64,000 nucleotides of DNA from CALABS01 sp050260775. Its GTDB lineage: Bacteria; Pseudomonadota; Alphaproteobacteria; Rhodospirillales; Magnetospirillaceae. Shown piece after piece: positions 16,887 through 25,739 of the stretch. How positions within the stretch are numbered: position 1 is the stretch's first letter; each line of letters opens with the position of its first letter. Below the pieces are notes generated by a model. It saw only the letters and a program-made list of their open reading frames with translations. It did no database searches and was not told the origin of the DNA. A program made the translations under genes and the position numbers. The stretch is from the NCBI GenBank assembly GCA_050260775.1, contig JBLNCP010000029.1, positions 80,503 to 144,502 on the forward strand, read 5' to 3'.

Positions 16887-16933
16887 GTCATCGCCGGGGC
16901 CGCGTGGACCCTCGGGCCAAGCCCGAGGGTGAC
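16887..16933. repeat. Intergenic inverted repeat, family copy 3
   Basis: Starts GTCATCGCC and contains the hairpin CCCTCGGGC-CAA-GCCCGAGGG, ending in TGAC. It lies between the convergent ends of the phosphatase gene and the YeeE gene and may act as a two-way terminator. Confidence 0.75.
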
Positions 16934-16946
16934 GCTCAAGATGATC

Positions 16947-18050
16947 TCAGGCCCGCGCGAACACCGCCTTGATGGCGCCGCCCAGCGTGCCCTCTTCCAT
17001 GTACTTCATCCCGACGACACCGCCGAGGATGATGGAGCCCAGCGCCAGCACCGAGCTGACGGACAGCGTCGACATGCCGGTCAGGCCCTGGCCGATGGTG
17101 CAGCCCATGGCCATGACGCCGCCGGTGCCCATCAGGGCGGCGCCCAGGAAGTGGCGCAGCATGTCGTTGGCGTCGGTGAAGGCCTCCAGGTGGAAGCTCT
17201 TGCTGGTGATCGACGACAGGAACGAACCGACGATGATGCCGCCCACCGCGGCGATGCCGAAATTGATGGTCGAGCCGGTGAAGGTCATCAGGTACTGCAC
17301 CGAATCGCCGATGGGGGCGATGAAGGTGAAGGAGGTGAGCGCCGTCGGCTCGAACTCGTCGTTGCCGACGATGCCGGTGATCGCCCAGCCGGTGGGGACC
17401 ATCAGGCCGATGATGATGCCGCCGACCCAGTCGCGGGGGCTCTCGCGGAATTCATGGCTCTTGAAGCACCAGACGATCAGGCCGCCGGCGATCGCCGCCA
17501 CCGCGCCCCAGCGCGCCACCGCGGCCGGCAGGCCGAGGGCGGCGAGCAGGCTGGGGATCGCCTGGTTCTGCGCCTTGCCGGCCAGGGCGATGGTGGTGGC
17601 CTGCTCGAGCTGGATGCGGGCCAGGCCGATCAGCCCCTTCAGCGTCATATAGGCGAACAGCGCGACGATCATGAAGACGACGACCGATTTGAGGTTGCCG
17701 CCGCCGATGCGCACCAGCGTCTTGTTGCCGCAGCCGCCGGCCAGCGTCATGCCGAAGCCGAACATCAGGCCGCCGAGGATGGCGCCGGCCCACGGGATGG
17801 CGGCGCCCAGGTAAATGGATTTGGACAGGTCGATCAGGCCGGCGGCCTGCAGGCCCTGGCTGGCCAGCATGGCCACCGCCAGCGCCAGCATCCACGCCCG
17901 CATGCGGTTCCAGTCGCCCATGAATACGACGTCGGAGATGGCGCCCATGGTGCAGAAATTGGTGCGCTGCGCGGTGCCGCCGAACACGACGCCCGCAAGG
18001 AAGGCGGCACCACCCACGACCGTGGTGATGGAGAGTTCAGTCACGTTCAT
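16947..18050 (-). CDS. YeeE/YedE-family thiosulfate or sulfur-compound transporter
   Basis: A 367-residue integral membrane protein with about nine to ten hydrophobic helices. It keeps three conserved cysteine sites of the family, Cys33 in NFCTMGA, Cys107 in GGCGNKT and Cys317 in GCTIGQG, which in characterised YeeE proteins line the path for thiosulfate. It begins with ATG 18050. It is transcribed away from the DsrE-type gene across a 243-base divergent region with inverted repeats. Location beside soxYZ, a DsrE protein and TusA supports import or export of an oxidisable sulfur species; the exact substrate is inferred. Confidence 0.88.
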   Translation of the reverse strand: MNVTELSITTVVGGAAFLAGVVFGGTAQRTNFCTMGAISDVVFMGDWNRMRAWMLALAVAMLASQGLQAAGLIDLSKSIYLGAAIPWAGAILGGLMFGFGMTLAGGCGNKTLVRIGGGNLKSVVVFMIVALFAYMTLKGLIGLARIQLEQATTIALAGKAQNQAIPSLLAALGLPAAVARWGAVAAIAGGLIVWCFKSHEFRESPRDWVGGIIIGLMVPTGWAITGIVGNDEFEPTALTSFTFIAPIGDSVQYLMTFTGSTINFGIAAVGGIIVGSFLSSITSKSFHLEAFTDANDMLRHFLGAALMGTGGVMAMGCTIGQGLTGMSTLSVSSVLALGSIILGGVVGMKYMEEGTLGGAIKAVFARA

Positions 18051-18112
18051 CCTCCCGGGTCAGGGCTCCGCTTCCGCAAGGTTCAAGACGGGCTTGGCGG
18101 CCGGAGCTTTCC

Positions 18113-18139
18113 TATCTATATTCCTTGTATCTAAATTAG
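18113..18139. promoter_or_regulatory. AT-rich direct and inverted repeats upstream of the YeeE gene
   Basis: This AT-rich patch in a GC-rich gap holds two TATCTA copies 15 bases apart (18113-18118 and 18128-18133) and the palindrome CTAAATTAG (18131-18139). It lies about 65-90 bases upstream of the YeeE start and could be a promoter with a regulator site. No regulator is identified. Confidence 0.35.
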
Positions 18140-18260
18140 CACCGGCCCGGCGGCCTGGGCAAGGTTGCTTGTATGCCGGCCGTTGGGAGGGGTCGAGCAC
18201 GAATTTGGGGGCGTAGGCAAAGGCTACTACCCGGCGTCGGGAAGGGCGTGCCAAGGATGC

Positions 18261-18279
18261 AGCATTAGGTTATGCTAAT
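18261..18279. promoter_or_regulatory. Overlapping inverted repeats before the DsrE-type gene
   Basis: The stretch contains two interleaved inverted repeats, AGCAT-N6-ATGCT (18261-18276) and ATTAG-N6-CTAAT (18264-18279), just upstream of the AAGGAG ribosome site and ATG 18294. The TTAG/CTAA half-sites also occur in the CTAAATTAG palindrome on the YeeE side. An operator for a shared sulfur-responsive repressor is a reasonable guess. Confidence 0.35.
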
Positions 18280-18293
18280 CCAAGGAGCGCGAG

Positions 18294-18782
18294 ATGAGCG
18301 ACGCGGGCAAGTCGATGTCGATCATCGTCACCAAGGGGACGCTGGACTGGGCCTATCCGCCCTTCATCCTGGCCAACACCGCGGCCAGCATGGGCCTCGA
18401 CGTGACGCTGTTCTTCACCTTCTATGGGCTTGGGCTGTTGAAGAAGACGCTGGACCTCAAGATCACGACGCTGGGCAACGCGGCGATGGAAATGCCGATG
18501 ATGGGCATGCACATCGCCATGCCCAATCTGGTCGGGGCGCTGCCGGGCATGGACGCGGTGGCGTCGTCGATGATGAAGTCCCTGATCAAGAAGAAGAAGG
18601 TGGCCTCGATCGAGGAGCTGCGCGACATGGCCGTCGAGCAGGGCGTGCGCATGATCGGCTGCCAGATGACGATGGATCTGTTCGAGTACGCGCCGGCCGA
18701 CCTGATCGAGGGGATCGAGGTGGCCGGCGCGGCGACCTATATCGAGACGGCGACCCAGTGCGACATCAACCTCTACATCTGA
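18294..18782 (+). CDS. DsrE/DsrF/DrsH-like (DsrE2-type) sulfur-relay protein
   Basis: A 162-residue protein of the DsrE-like superfamily, in the larger DsrE2/DrsH-type branch. Typical features are the SIIVTKGTLDWAYPPFILANTAASMGLDVTLFFTFYG start, the Met-rich middle (MEMPMMGMHIAMPNL) and Cys in RMIGCQMTMDLF, the likely persulfide-carrying residue. DsrE-family proteins pass sulfane sulfur between TusA, rhodanese and other carriers; a TusA gene lies 360 bases downstream. ATG 18294 follows AAGGAG. Some members have a membrane-associated segment, and the helix around residues 15-45 here is moderately hydrophobic. Confidence 0.88.
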   Translation: MSDAGKSMSIIVTKGTLDWAYPPFILANTAASMGLDVTLFFTFYGLGLLKKTLDLKITTLGNAAMEMPMMGMHIAMPNLVGALPGMDAVASSMMKSLIKKKKVASIEELRDMAVEQGVRMIGCQMTMDLFEYAPADLIEGIEVAGAATYIETATQCDINLYI

Positions 18783-18877
18783 CGCCGGACGTCCCGAGCT
18801 TCGTCAGCGATCGCACCGGCGACGGCCCGCTGGCCCGCCTGTTCTCGTTGTGCAATTCGGAACAGGCGCGGGAGTAC

Positions 18878-19096
18878 ATGCCCGTCAAGCGTTCCTTCAG
18901 GATCCATGGCCACAGCACCACCATCCGGCTCGAGCGGGCCTTCTGGACGGTGCTGGACGATCTGGCCGCGGAAGAGGGCGTCACCGCCAGCGCCCTGATC
19001 ACCCGCATCCATGACCATTGTCTGTTCAACAACGACAAGAATCTGGCATCGTGCCTGCGGGTGGTTTGTCTGAAACATATCAATCTCGGCGCGTAG
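18878..19096 (+). CDS. Small ribbon-helix-helix domain protein
   Basis: A 72-residue protein of the RHH_4 (PF13467-like) kind: PVKRSFRIHGHSTTIRLERAFW, DDLAAEEGVTASALITRI and the tail LASCLRVVCLKHI match that family's pattern of one strand followed by two helices. These proteins are presumed DNA-binding regulators or antitoxin-like factors, but no toxin lies beside it. ATG 18878 has GGGAG three bases upstream, a short spacing; the frame is open further upstream, so a longer form cannot be excluded. Its place between DsrE-type and TusA genes makes a local regulatory role possible. Confidence 0.7.
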   Translation: MPVKRSFRIHGHSTTIRLERAFWTVLDDLAAEEGVTASALITRIHDHCLFNNDKNLASCLRVVCLKHINLGA

Positions 19097-19140
19097 CGGT
19101 CGCGCCGGGGCCACGGGTCACTCTAGGGGAGTTACGATCG

Positions 19141-19368
19141 ATGTCTGCCACCATTCTCGACGTCAAGGGCCTCAACTGCCCGCTGCCGATCCTGCGCACC
19201 AAGAAGGCCATCAAGGACATTCCGGTGGGCGGCGCTCTGCAGGTCATCGCCACCGATCCCGGCTCGGTGAAGGACATGGAAGCCTTCTGCAAGCAGACCG
19301 GCAACGAGCTGGTCAACTGGAAGGACGAAGGCGGCACCTACACCTTCAACATCGTCCGCAAGTCCTGA
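19141..19368 (+). CDS. tusA: TusA-family sulfur carrier protein
   Basis: A 75-residue TusA-like protein. The signature NCPLPIL near residues 11-18 holds the conserved sulfur-binding Cys of the CPxP motif, and the fold ends in the typical NELVNWKDEGGTYTFNIVRKS strand. TusA proteins hand persulfide sulfur to tRNA thiolation, molybdenum cofactor or sulfur oxidation routes, and YeeD-type members work with YeeE in thiosulfate uptake. Given the YeeE and DsrE genes nearby, a role in sulfur import or oxidation seems more likely than tRNA modification. ATG 19141 follows AGGGGAG. Its stop overlaps the next start (TGATG). Confidence 0.9.
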   Translation: MSATILDVKGLNCPLPILRTKKAIKDIPVGGALQVIATDPGSVKDMEAFCKQTGNELVNWKDEGGTYTFNIVRKS

Positions 19369-19745
19369 TGCGGGTGCGGGCCGCCGCCGCGGTCGCGCTG
19401 GTCCTGGCCGCCCTGGCCGGCACCGCGCGGGCGGCGGAGCTCGTGATGTTCGAGACGCCGTCCTGCCCGTGGTGCCTGAAATGGCACCGCGAGCTGGGCG
19501 ACGTCTATCCGCGGACCGAGGAAGGCCGGCTGCTCCCGCTGCGGGTGGTCTCCCTCCTCGGCAACCGCCCCGCCGATCTCCACGGACTGGGGCCGGTGCG
19601 GGTGACGCCCACCTTCGTGGTGGTCGAATGCGGCCGCGAGCGGGGCCGCGTGGTCGGATACAACAGCGATGAGCAGTTCTGGGGCGAACTCTCGATCATC
19701 CTCGACCGGATGAAGCGCGAGGCCAGGCCGGCGCGCCGGTGCTGA
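19368..19745 (+). CDS. Periplasmic thioredoxin-like protein (SoxS/SoxW-like)
   Basis: A 125-residue exported thioredoxin-fold protein. An N-terminal signal peptide (residues 1-22, ending ARA) precedes MFETPSCPWCLKWH, whose CPWC is the redox-active pair, and the cis-Pro region VRVTPTFVVVE. Size and motif resemble the small Sox-cluster thioredoxins that keep SoxY reduced or reactivate it. Its ATG overlaps the tusA stop by one base, indicating coupled translation. A SoxY-reducing role fits the soxYZ genes 7 kb away but is an inference. Confidence 0.82.
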   Translation: MRVRAAAAVALVLAALAGTARAAELVMFETPSCPWCLKWHRELGDVYPRTEEGRLLPLRVVSLLGNRPADLHGLGPVRVTPTFVVVECGRERGRVVGYNSDEQFWGELSIILDRMKREARPARRC

Positions 19746-19748
19746 TCC

Positions 19749-20429
19749 CTACTTCAGGGATCCCAGCAGCCGGGCCAGCCGCCCGGCCGTCTGCTCGTCG
19801 CCCACGCCGTCGACGCGCTCGGGACGGAAGTGGCGCTGGAACGCGGCGATCGCCGCGTCGGGGGCGGTGACGTCGTAGCCCCACCGCTCCAGCATGCGCA
19901 GCAGCTTGTCGATGGGCACCGCCGCCCGCTCGACCCCATCGAACGGCCACAGGCCGATGCCGTAGCCCTTCAGCCGCTCCCACGGGAACAGCTCGCCCGG
20001 GTCCTGCTTGCGCGTCGGCGCGATGTCGGAATGGGCGACCACGTTGCGCGCCGGGATCGGATGGCGGGCCAGGGTGCGCACGCACAGGCGGATCAACGCG
20101 TCGATCTGGGCGGCGGGGAAGGGGCGGTAGCCGAACTCGTGGCCGGGATTGACCAGCTCGATGCCGATGGAGCGGGAGTTGACGTCGGTGTGGCCGCGCC
20201 ACGACCCCGCGCCGGCATGCCAGGCGCGCTCGCTCTCCGGCACCAGGGCGAAGACGGTGCCGTCCTCCTCGATCAGGTAATGGGACGAGACCTTGGCCTC
20301 GGGGGCGCACAGCCGCTCCAGCGCCGCCCGCCCGCTTTCCATGCCGGTGTAATGCAGCACCAGCATGTCGATCACGTCGGCACGCCGCGGCTCGAAATTG
20401 GGCGATGGCCGTTCGACGATTCTCATCAT
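19749..20429 (-). CDS. N-acetylmuramoyl-L-alanine amidase, AmiD/AmpD type
   Basis: A 226-residue zinc amidase that cleaves the lactyl-L-alanine bond of muropeptides or anhydro-muropeptides. The amidase_2 domain covers about residues 15-155 with zinc ligands suggested by LVLHYTG, WHAGAGSWRG and VAHSDIAPTRKQDPGELFPW. A C-terminal peptidoglycan-binding-like domain (LLRMLERWGYDV, IAAFQRHFRPE) follows, as in AmiD rather than AmpD. No signal peptide or lipobox is visible, so it may act in the cytoplasm on recycled muropeptides. Ends four bases from the convergent thioredoxin gene. Confidence 0.85.
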   Translation of the reverse strand: MMRIVERPSPNFEPRRADVIDMLVLHYTGMESGRAALERLCAPEAKVSSHYLIEEDGTVFALVPESERAWHAGAGSWRGHTDVNSRSIGIELVNPGHEFGYRPFPAAQIDALIRLCVRTLARHPIPARNVVAHSDIAPTRKQDPGELFPWERLKGYGIGLWPFDGVERAAVPIDKLLRMLERWGYDVTAPDAAIAAFQRHFRPERVDGVGDEQTAGRLARLLGSLK

Positions 20430-20442
20430 GCTCCAGCCCTCA

Positions 20443-21321
20443 TCATGCTCCGGGCTCCGCTTCGGCGCCGGGCGGCGGTTTCCTCCCGGCGAATTGCACC
20501 GCCGCCACCCCGGCGATGGTGATGGCGCCGCCCACCAGCTTCTGCCAGGTCAGCGTTTCGCCAAGCATGGTGACGCCGCCGGCGACGCCTACCACCGGTC
20601 CCAGCAGGGTGATGGGGACCACCCGGTTCAAGGAATGGCGGGCGAGCAGACGATACCACAGCGTATAGGCGACCACCGAGGACGCCAGCACCGTGTAAGC
20701 GAAACCTCCCCATACCCGGAGACCCGAGGCGGCGATGGCCTCGATCTGGTGATGCTCGGTCGCCATCGACAAGAGCAGCAGCAGCGGCGCCGCGAACAGG
20801 GCCATCCAGCCGTTCAGCGCCATGGGGTCGATGTTGCCCAGCCGCTTGACCTGGACGTTGCTGAGCGCCCAGCAGAACATGGCCACCGCCACGGTGATCA
20901 GGGGCAGCGGATGGGGCAGCGTCGGCTCGCCGGCCAGGAGGGCGACGCCGGCGAAGGCCAGCACCAGGCCGAAGGCGCGGGCGCGGCCCAGTTCCTCGCC
21001 GAACACCGCCCAGGCCAGCAGCGCGCTGAAGGGGACGCCAAGCTGGATGACGATGGCGGTGGTCGCGGCCTCCATGCCCGATAGGCCGAAGAACAGCAGC
21101 CCGAAATGGCCGATGCCGAGCACGACCGCGATGCCGAGGATGCCCTTGAGCTGCTCGAGGCGGGGCCGGAACAGCGGCGCCAGGATCAGCGCCACCCCGG
21201 CAAAGCGCAACGCGGTCAGCAGGAACGGCGGAAGCTGGGTCAGCGCGAGCTTGACCGCGACGAAGTTGAGGCCCCACAGCACCACGACCAGCAACGCCGA
21301 CAGCCAGTCGCGCGGGGTCAT
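20443..21321 (-). CDS. EamA-family (DMT superfamily) permease
   Basis: A 292-residue membrane protein with ten predicted helices arranged as two EamA repeats. The start DWLSALLVVVLWGLNFVAVKLAL and the later LGPVVGVAGGVTMLGE are typical of the YdeD/EamA branch, which exports O-acetylserine or cysteine in E. coli. The substrate here is unknown. It lies 13 bases upstream of the amidase gene on the same strand, so the two may share a transcript. ATG 21321 is used. Confidence 0.85.
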   Translation of the reverse strand: MTPRDWLSALLVVVLWGLNFVAVKLALTQLPPFLLTALRFAGVALILAPLFRPRLEQLKGILGIAVVLGIGHFGLLFFGLSGMEAATTAIVIQLGVPFSALLAWAVFGEELGRARAFGLVLAFAGVALLAGEPTLPHPLPLITVAVAMFCWALSNVQVKRLGNIDPMALNGWMALFAAPLLLLLSMATEHHQIEAIAASGLRVWGGFAYTVLASSVVAYTLWYRLLARHSLNRVVPITLLGPVVGVAGGVTMLGETLTWQKLVGGAITIAGVAAVQFAGRKPPPGAEAEPGA

Positions 21322-21340
21322 GGGGGTGCCATGACCCCAT

Positions 21341-21412
21341 GAGATCCTTCGTCGCGGCGCTCCTCAGGATGACAGTTGGATGATGTCATCCTGAGCGCAG
21401 CGAAGGATCTCC
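21341..21412. repeat. Intergenic inverted repeat, family copy 4
   Basis: Near-perfect 72-base inverted repeat: the left arm starts GAGATCCTTCG and ends CAGGATGAC, the right arm starts GTCATCCTGAG and ends GAAGGATCTC, with a short loop. It lies between the uup and eamA genes. Confidence 0.88.
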
Positions 21413-21427
21413 TTGGCCCGGCGCCAC

Positions 21428-23239
<1,812 letters not shown>

Positions 23240-23283
23240 GGGCTTCACCTACACCCAAGCCCCCGCCGGTTCAAGGTTCAAGG

Positions 23284-23970
23284 CTACGGCAGCGGGCTCA
23301 CGCCGAACAGGCGGGAATGGAAATGGAGCATGGCGCCGTAGATCAGCAGCGCCGCCAGCGGCCGCGCCCAGCCGATCTCGCGCAGCCGCAGCTTGGCGCG
23401 GCCCTCGGCCATGGCTTGGAAGGGCAGCCAGCTGGTGCGGCGGGCGTACTCGCGCCAAGCGCCGCCCAGCGTGTCGCGGCGGCGGACATCGATGTGGCGC
23501 GCGCCGCCCAGCGCCAGCACGAGGACCGAGCCCATCATGATCTGCTACGCCACGTCGCCGTTGACCACCATGTGGGTCGCGGCCCACAGGGCGAAGCCCC
23601 ACAGGCCGGGGTGGCGGGTCACCGCGAACACTCCCTTGGGCTTGGGATCAGCCACCCGCTGGCCGACGGCGGTGGGGTTGGGACGCGACAGGCCCTCGAT
23701 GAGCAGCCAGAAGGCGAAGGGCATCACCGCCAGCGGCAGCACCGCCAGCCAGCGCGGCATCGGCCACAGCGGCACCACCGGCGCCCGGCTGTAACCCCAG
23801 ATCATGCCGAGCAGGGAGGCCAGGGCGATGGCGGCATAGAGGGGAGTGAACAGTCGCTCACCGAGTCGGGCGGTCAGCCAGTCGCGCACCGGCAGCGCCG
23901 ACAGCAGGAAATGGGCGCCGACGAAGACGATGGCGCACAGGATGAGGGGCAGGAACCCGTTTGCGGACAT
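23284..23970 (-). pseudogene. nnrU-family gene interrupted by an in-frame TAG
   Basis: NnrU proteins are small multi-helix membrane proteins linked to nitrite/nitric oxide metabolism in denitrifiers. Reading from ATG 23970 (strong GGAGGG site), 141 codons encode the NnrU start and the DPKPKGVFAVTRHPGLWGFALWAATHMVVNGDVA core. A TAG codon then occurs at 23545-23547, and the same frame continues (QIMMGSVLVLALGGARHIDVRRR and onward) to a stop at 23284. The two parts are in one frame and both fit the family, so a single nonsense change explains the break; TCG to TAG would need one base. A sequencing error or a recent inactivation are both possible. Confidence 0.8.
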
Positions 23971-24015
23971 GGGCACCCTCCGAAATCGAAGGGGCACGCT
24001 AGGTCCGGGTTGGCC

Positions 24016-24183
24016 TCAGGCGCAAGGGTCCGAACGGCTGTCCGCCGTGCGGTTATCGGGCACGGGCGGGGCGGGGCGGCGTACGGGCACCGGCTGCGGC
24101 CTGGCGCATACCTGTTTCGGCGGCGCGGGCAACGACAAGGTCGCCAGGGCGAGGTCGTAGAGCGGATGGCGCGGGTCGATCAT
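24016..24183 (-). CDS. Small hypothetical protein, 55 aa
   Basis: A 55-codon frame starting MIDPRHPLYDLALATLSLPAPPKQ and rich in Pro/Arg afterwards. It has an excellent ribosome site (GGAGG seven bases before ATG 24183), which is the main reason to call it. The product is not recognised; the sequence is low-complexity after residue 20 and has no membrane helix. It lies alone between the nnrU remnant and the anion permease gene on the same strand. Confidence 0.45.
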   Translation of the reverse strand: MIDPRHPLYDLALATLSLPAPPKQVCARPQPVPVRRPAPPVPDNRTADSRSDPCA

Positions 24184-24310
24184 GGCAACACCTCCGACAT
24201 GTCGGGAAGTGTGATGCAATGCGTACGCCAAGGGAAACTGGCGGAAAGTCAGGGGATGGTTGCGGTCGGGCGGGGAAGAAACCGCCGGGCCGGCAGGATC
24301 TGCCGGGCGC

Positions 24311-25540
24311 TCACCAGCCCATCCAGCCGCCGAGCGCCAGCCAGCCCACCGCCACCGCCATGGAGGCCAGGGTCATCGGCACGCCGGCGCGGGCGAAGTC
24401 GGCGAAGGACAGGCGCACGCCCACCGAGGCGGCGCGCTCGGCCACGATGATGTTGGCGAGGCTGCCGACGATCAGCAGGTTGCCGGCCAGCGTCGACAGC
24501 ACCGCCAGGCCATAGAGGGCGCCGTCGCCCGGGGTCGGCCAGACCGACAGGATCAGCATGGTGGCGGGAACGTTGCCGATGGTGTTGCTGGCCGCCAGCA
24601 TCAGCGGCGCCATCACCGCCAGCCGCGCCGGCGACAGATCGGCGCGGTCGAGCGCGTCCAGCACCTGCGCCGCCATGCCGGTGGCGGAAAAGGCGTCGGT
24701 GACCACGAACAGGCAGGCGAACAGCACCAGAAGATGCCAGTCGACGGCGCCGATCATGTCGCGGCTGGCCAGCCGGCGCGACAGCAGCAAGCCGGCGGCG
24801 ATCACCAGCGCCCCCACCTCGCGCGGCAGCGGCGTCGCGAACAGCGCCAGCAGGGCGAGCACGGCGATGATGCCCTTGGTGGTCTGCCAGCGATTGGGGG
24901 CGGGCAACGGCTGCGCCGGCTGCGCCTGCGGCCTCTCGGCCAGGTGGCGGCGCCACACCAGGCGCACGGTGGCGTAGACGATGGCCAGCCCGATGGCGCC
25001 GGGGATTCCGCAGGCCAGCAGGAAGCGCCAGAAGTCGAGGCCGCCGATCTGGCCGATGAGGATGTTCTGGGGGTTGCCGATCACCGTCATGGCGCTGCCG
25101 GCATTGGCGGCGCCGGCCAGTCCCAGCAGATAGGGCCGCGGATCGAGCCCCCTGTCCCGGATGCCCTCGGCGATGATGGGGGTCATGGCGAAGACCACGA
25201 TGTCGTTGGCCAGCACCGCCGACAGCAGGCCGGCCACCACCACGGTGAGCAGCAGCAGCCGGTGGCCCGAGCCCTCCGCCGCCGCCAGCCGCGCCGCCAC
25301 GGCGCGGTAGACCCCGGCCGCCTGGAACTGGGCCGACACGATCATCAGCGCGAACAGCAGCAACAGCGTCGGCACGTCGATGGCGCCGCCGATGCCGGCG
25401 ACCCCGACCTTGCCCGAGGCCAGCAGCACCACCACGCCCAACAGCGCGATGCCGGTGCGGTCGATCTTCAGCCCCGGCACCCGCCCGAGCGCCATGCCGA
25501 CATAGACCGCGAGGAAGACGATGGGAACCAGGGCGACCAT
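24311..25540 (-). CDS. ArsB/NhaD/SLC13-type anion permease
   Basis: A roughly 409-residue membrane protein with eleven or more helices of the ion transporter superfamily that includes ArsB, CitT and YbiR. Family signatures are LANDIVVFAMTPII in the first half with NAGSAMTVIGNPQNILIG, and in the second half LAASNTIGNVPATM and GSLANIIVAE. The two Asn-rich re-entrant hairpins are the transport sites in relatives. The substrate (arsenite, dicarboxylate, sulfate or sodium-coupled anion) cannot be told. Several starts are possible up to 25576 and none has a clear ribosome site; 25540 begins just before the first helix. Confidence 0.85.
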   Translation of the reverse strand: MVALVPIVFLAVYVGMALGRVPGLKIDRTGIALLGVVVLLASGKVGVAGIGGAIDVPTLLLLFALMIVSAQFQAAGVYRAVAARLAAAEGSGHRLLLLTVVVAGLLSAVLANDIVVFAMTPIIAEGIRDRGLDPRPYLLGLAGAANAGSAMTVIGNPQNILIGQIGGLDFWRFLLACGIPGAIGLAIVYATVRLVWRRHLAERPQAQPAQPLPAPNRWQTTKGIIAVLALLALFATPLPREVGALVIAAGLLLSRRLASRDMIGAVDWHLLVLFACLFVVTDAFSATGMAAQVLDALDRADLSPARLAVMAPLMLAASNTIGNVPATMLILSVWPTPGDGALYGLAVLSTLAGNLLIVGSLANIIVAERAASVGVRLSFADFARAGVPMTLASMAVAVGWLALGGWMGW

Positions 25541-25590
25541 GCGGGGATGATAGCGGTCAATCGTCATCGCGGCCAAGCGCAGCCGCGTGT

Positions 25591-25684
25591 GTCATCCCGA
25601 GCGTAAGCGAGGGACCTCGTACGCCCGCCAAGGGTCGGGTGGCTGCCGTACGAGGTCCCTCGTCGCGGTGCTCCTCGGGATGAC
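25591..25684. repeat. Intergenic inverted repeat, family copy 5
   Basis: 94-base inverted repeat. The left arm reads GTCATCCCGAGCG, then GAGGGACCTCGTACG; the right arm mirrors this as CGTACGAGGTCCCTCG, then CTCGGGATGAC. It lies in the divergent gap between the permease and the helicase genes. Confidence 0.88.
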
Positions 25685-25739
25685 AGGCCGATGTGTGCCC
25701 CGGGATGACACGCTTGGGCGAGGGCTCTATATTCCCGCC

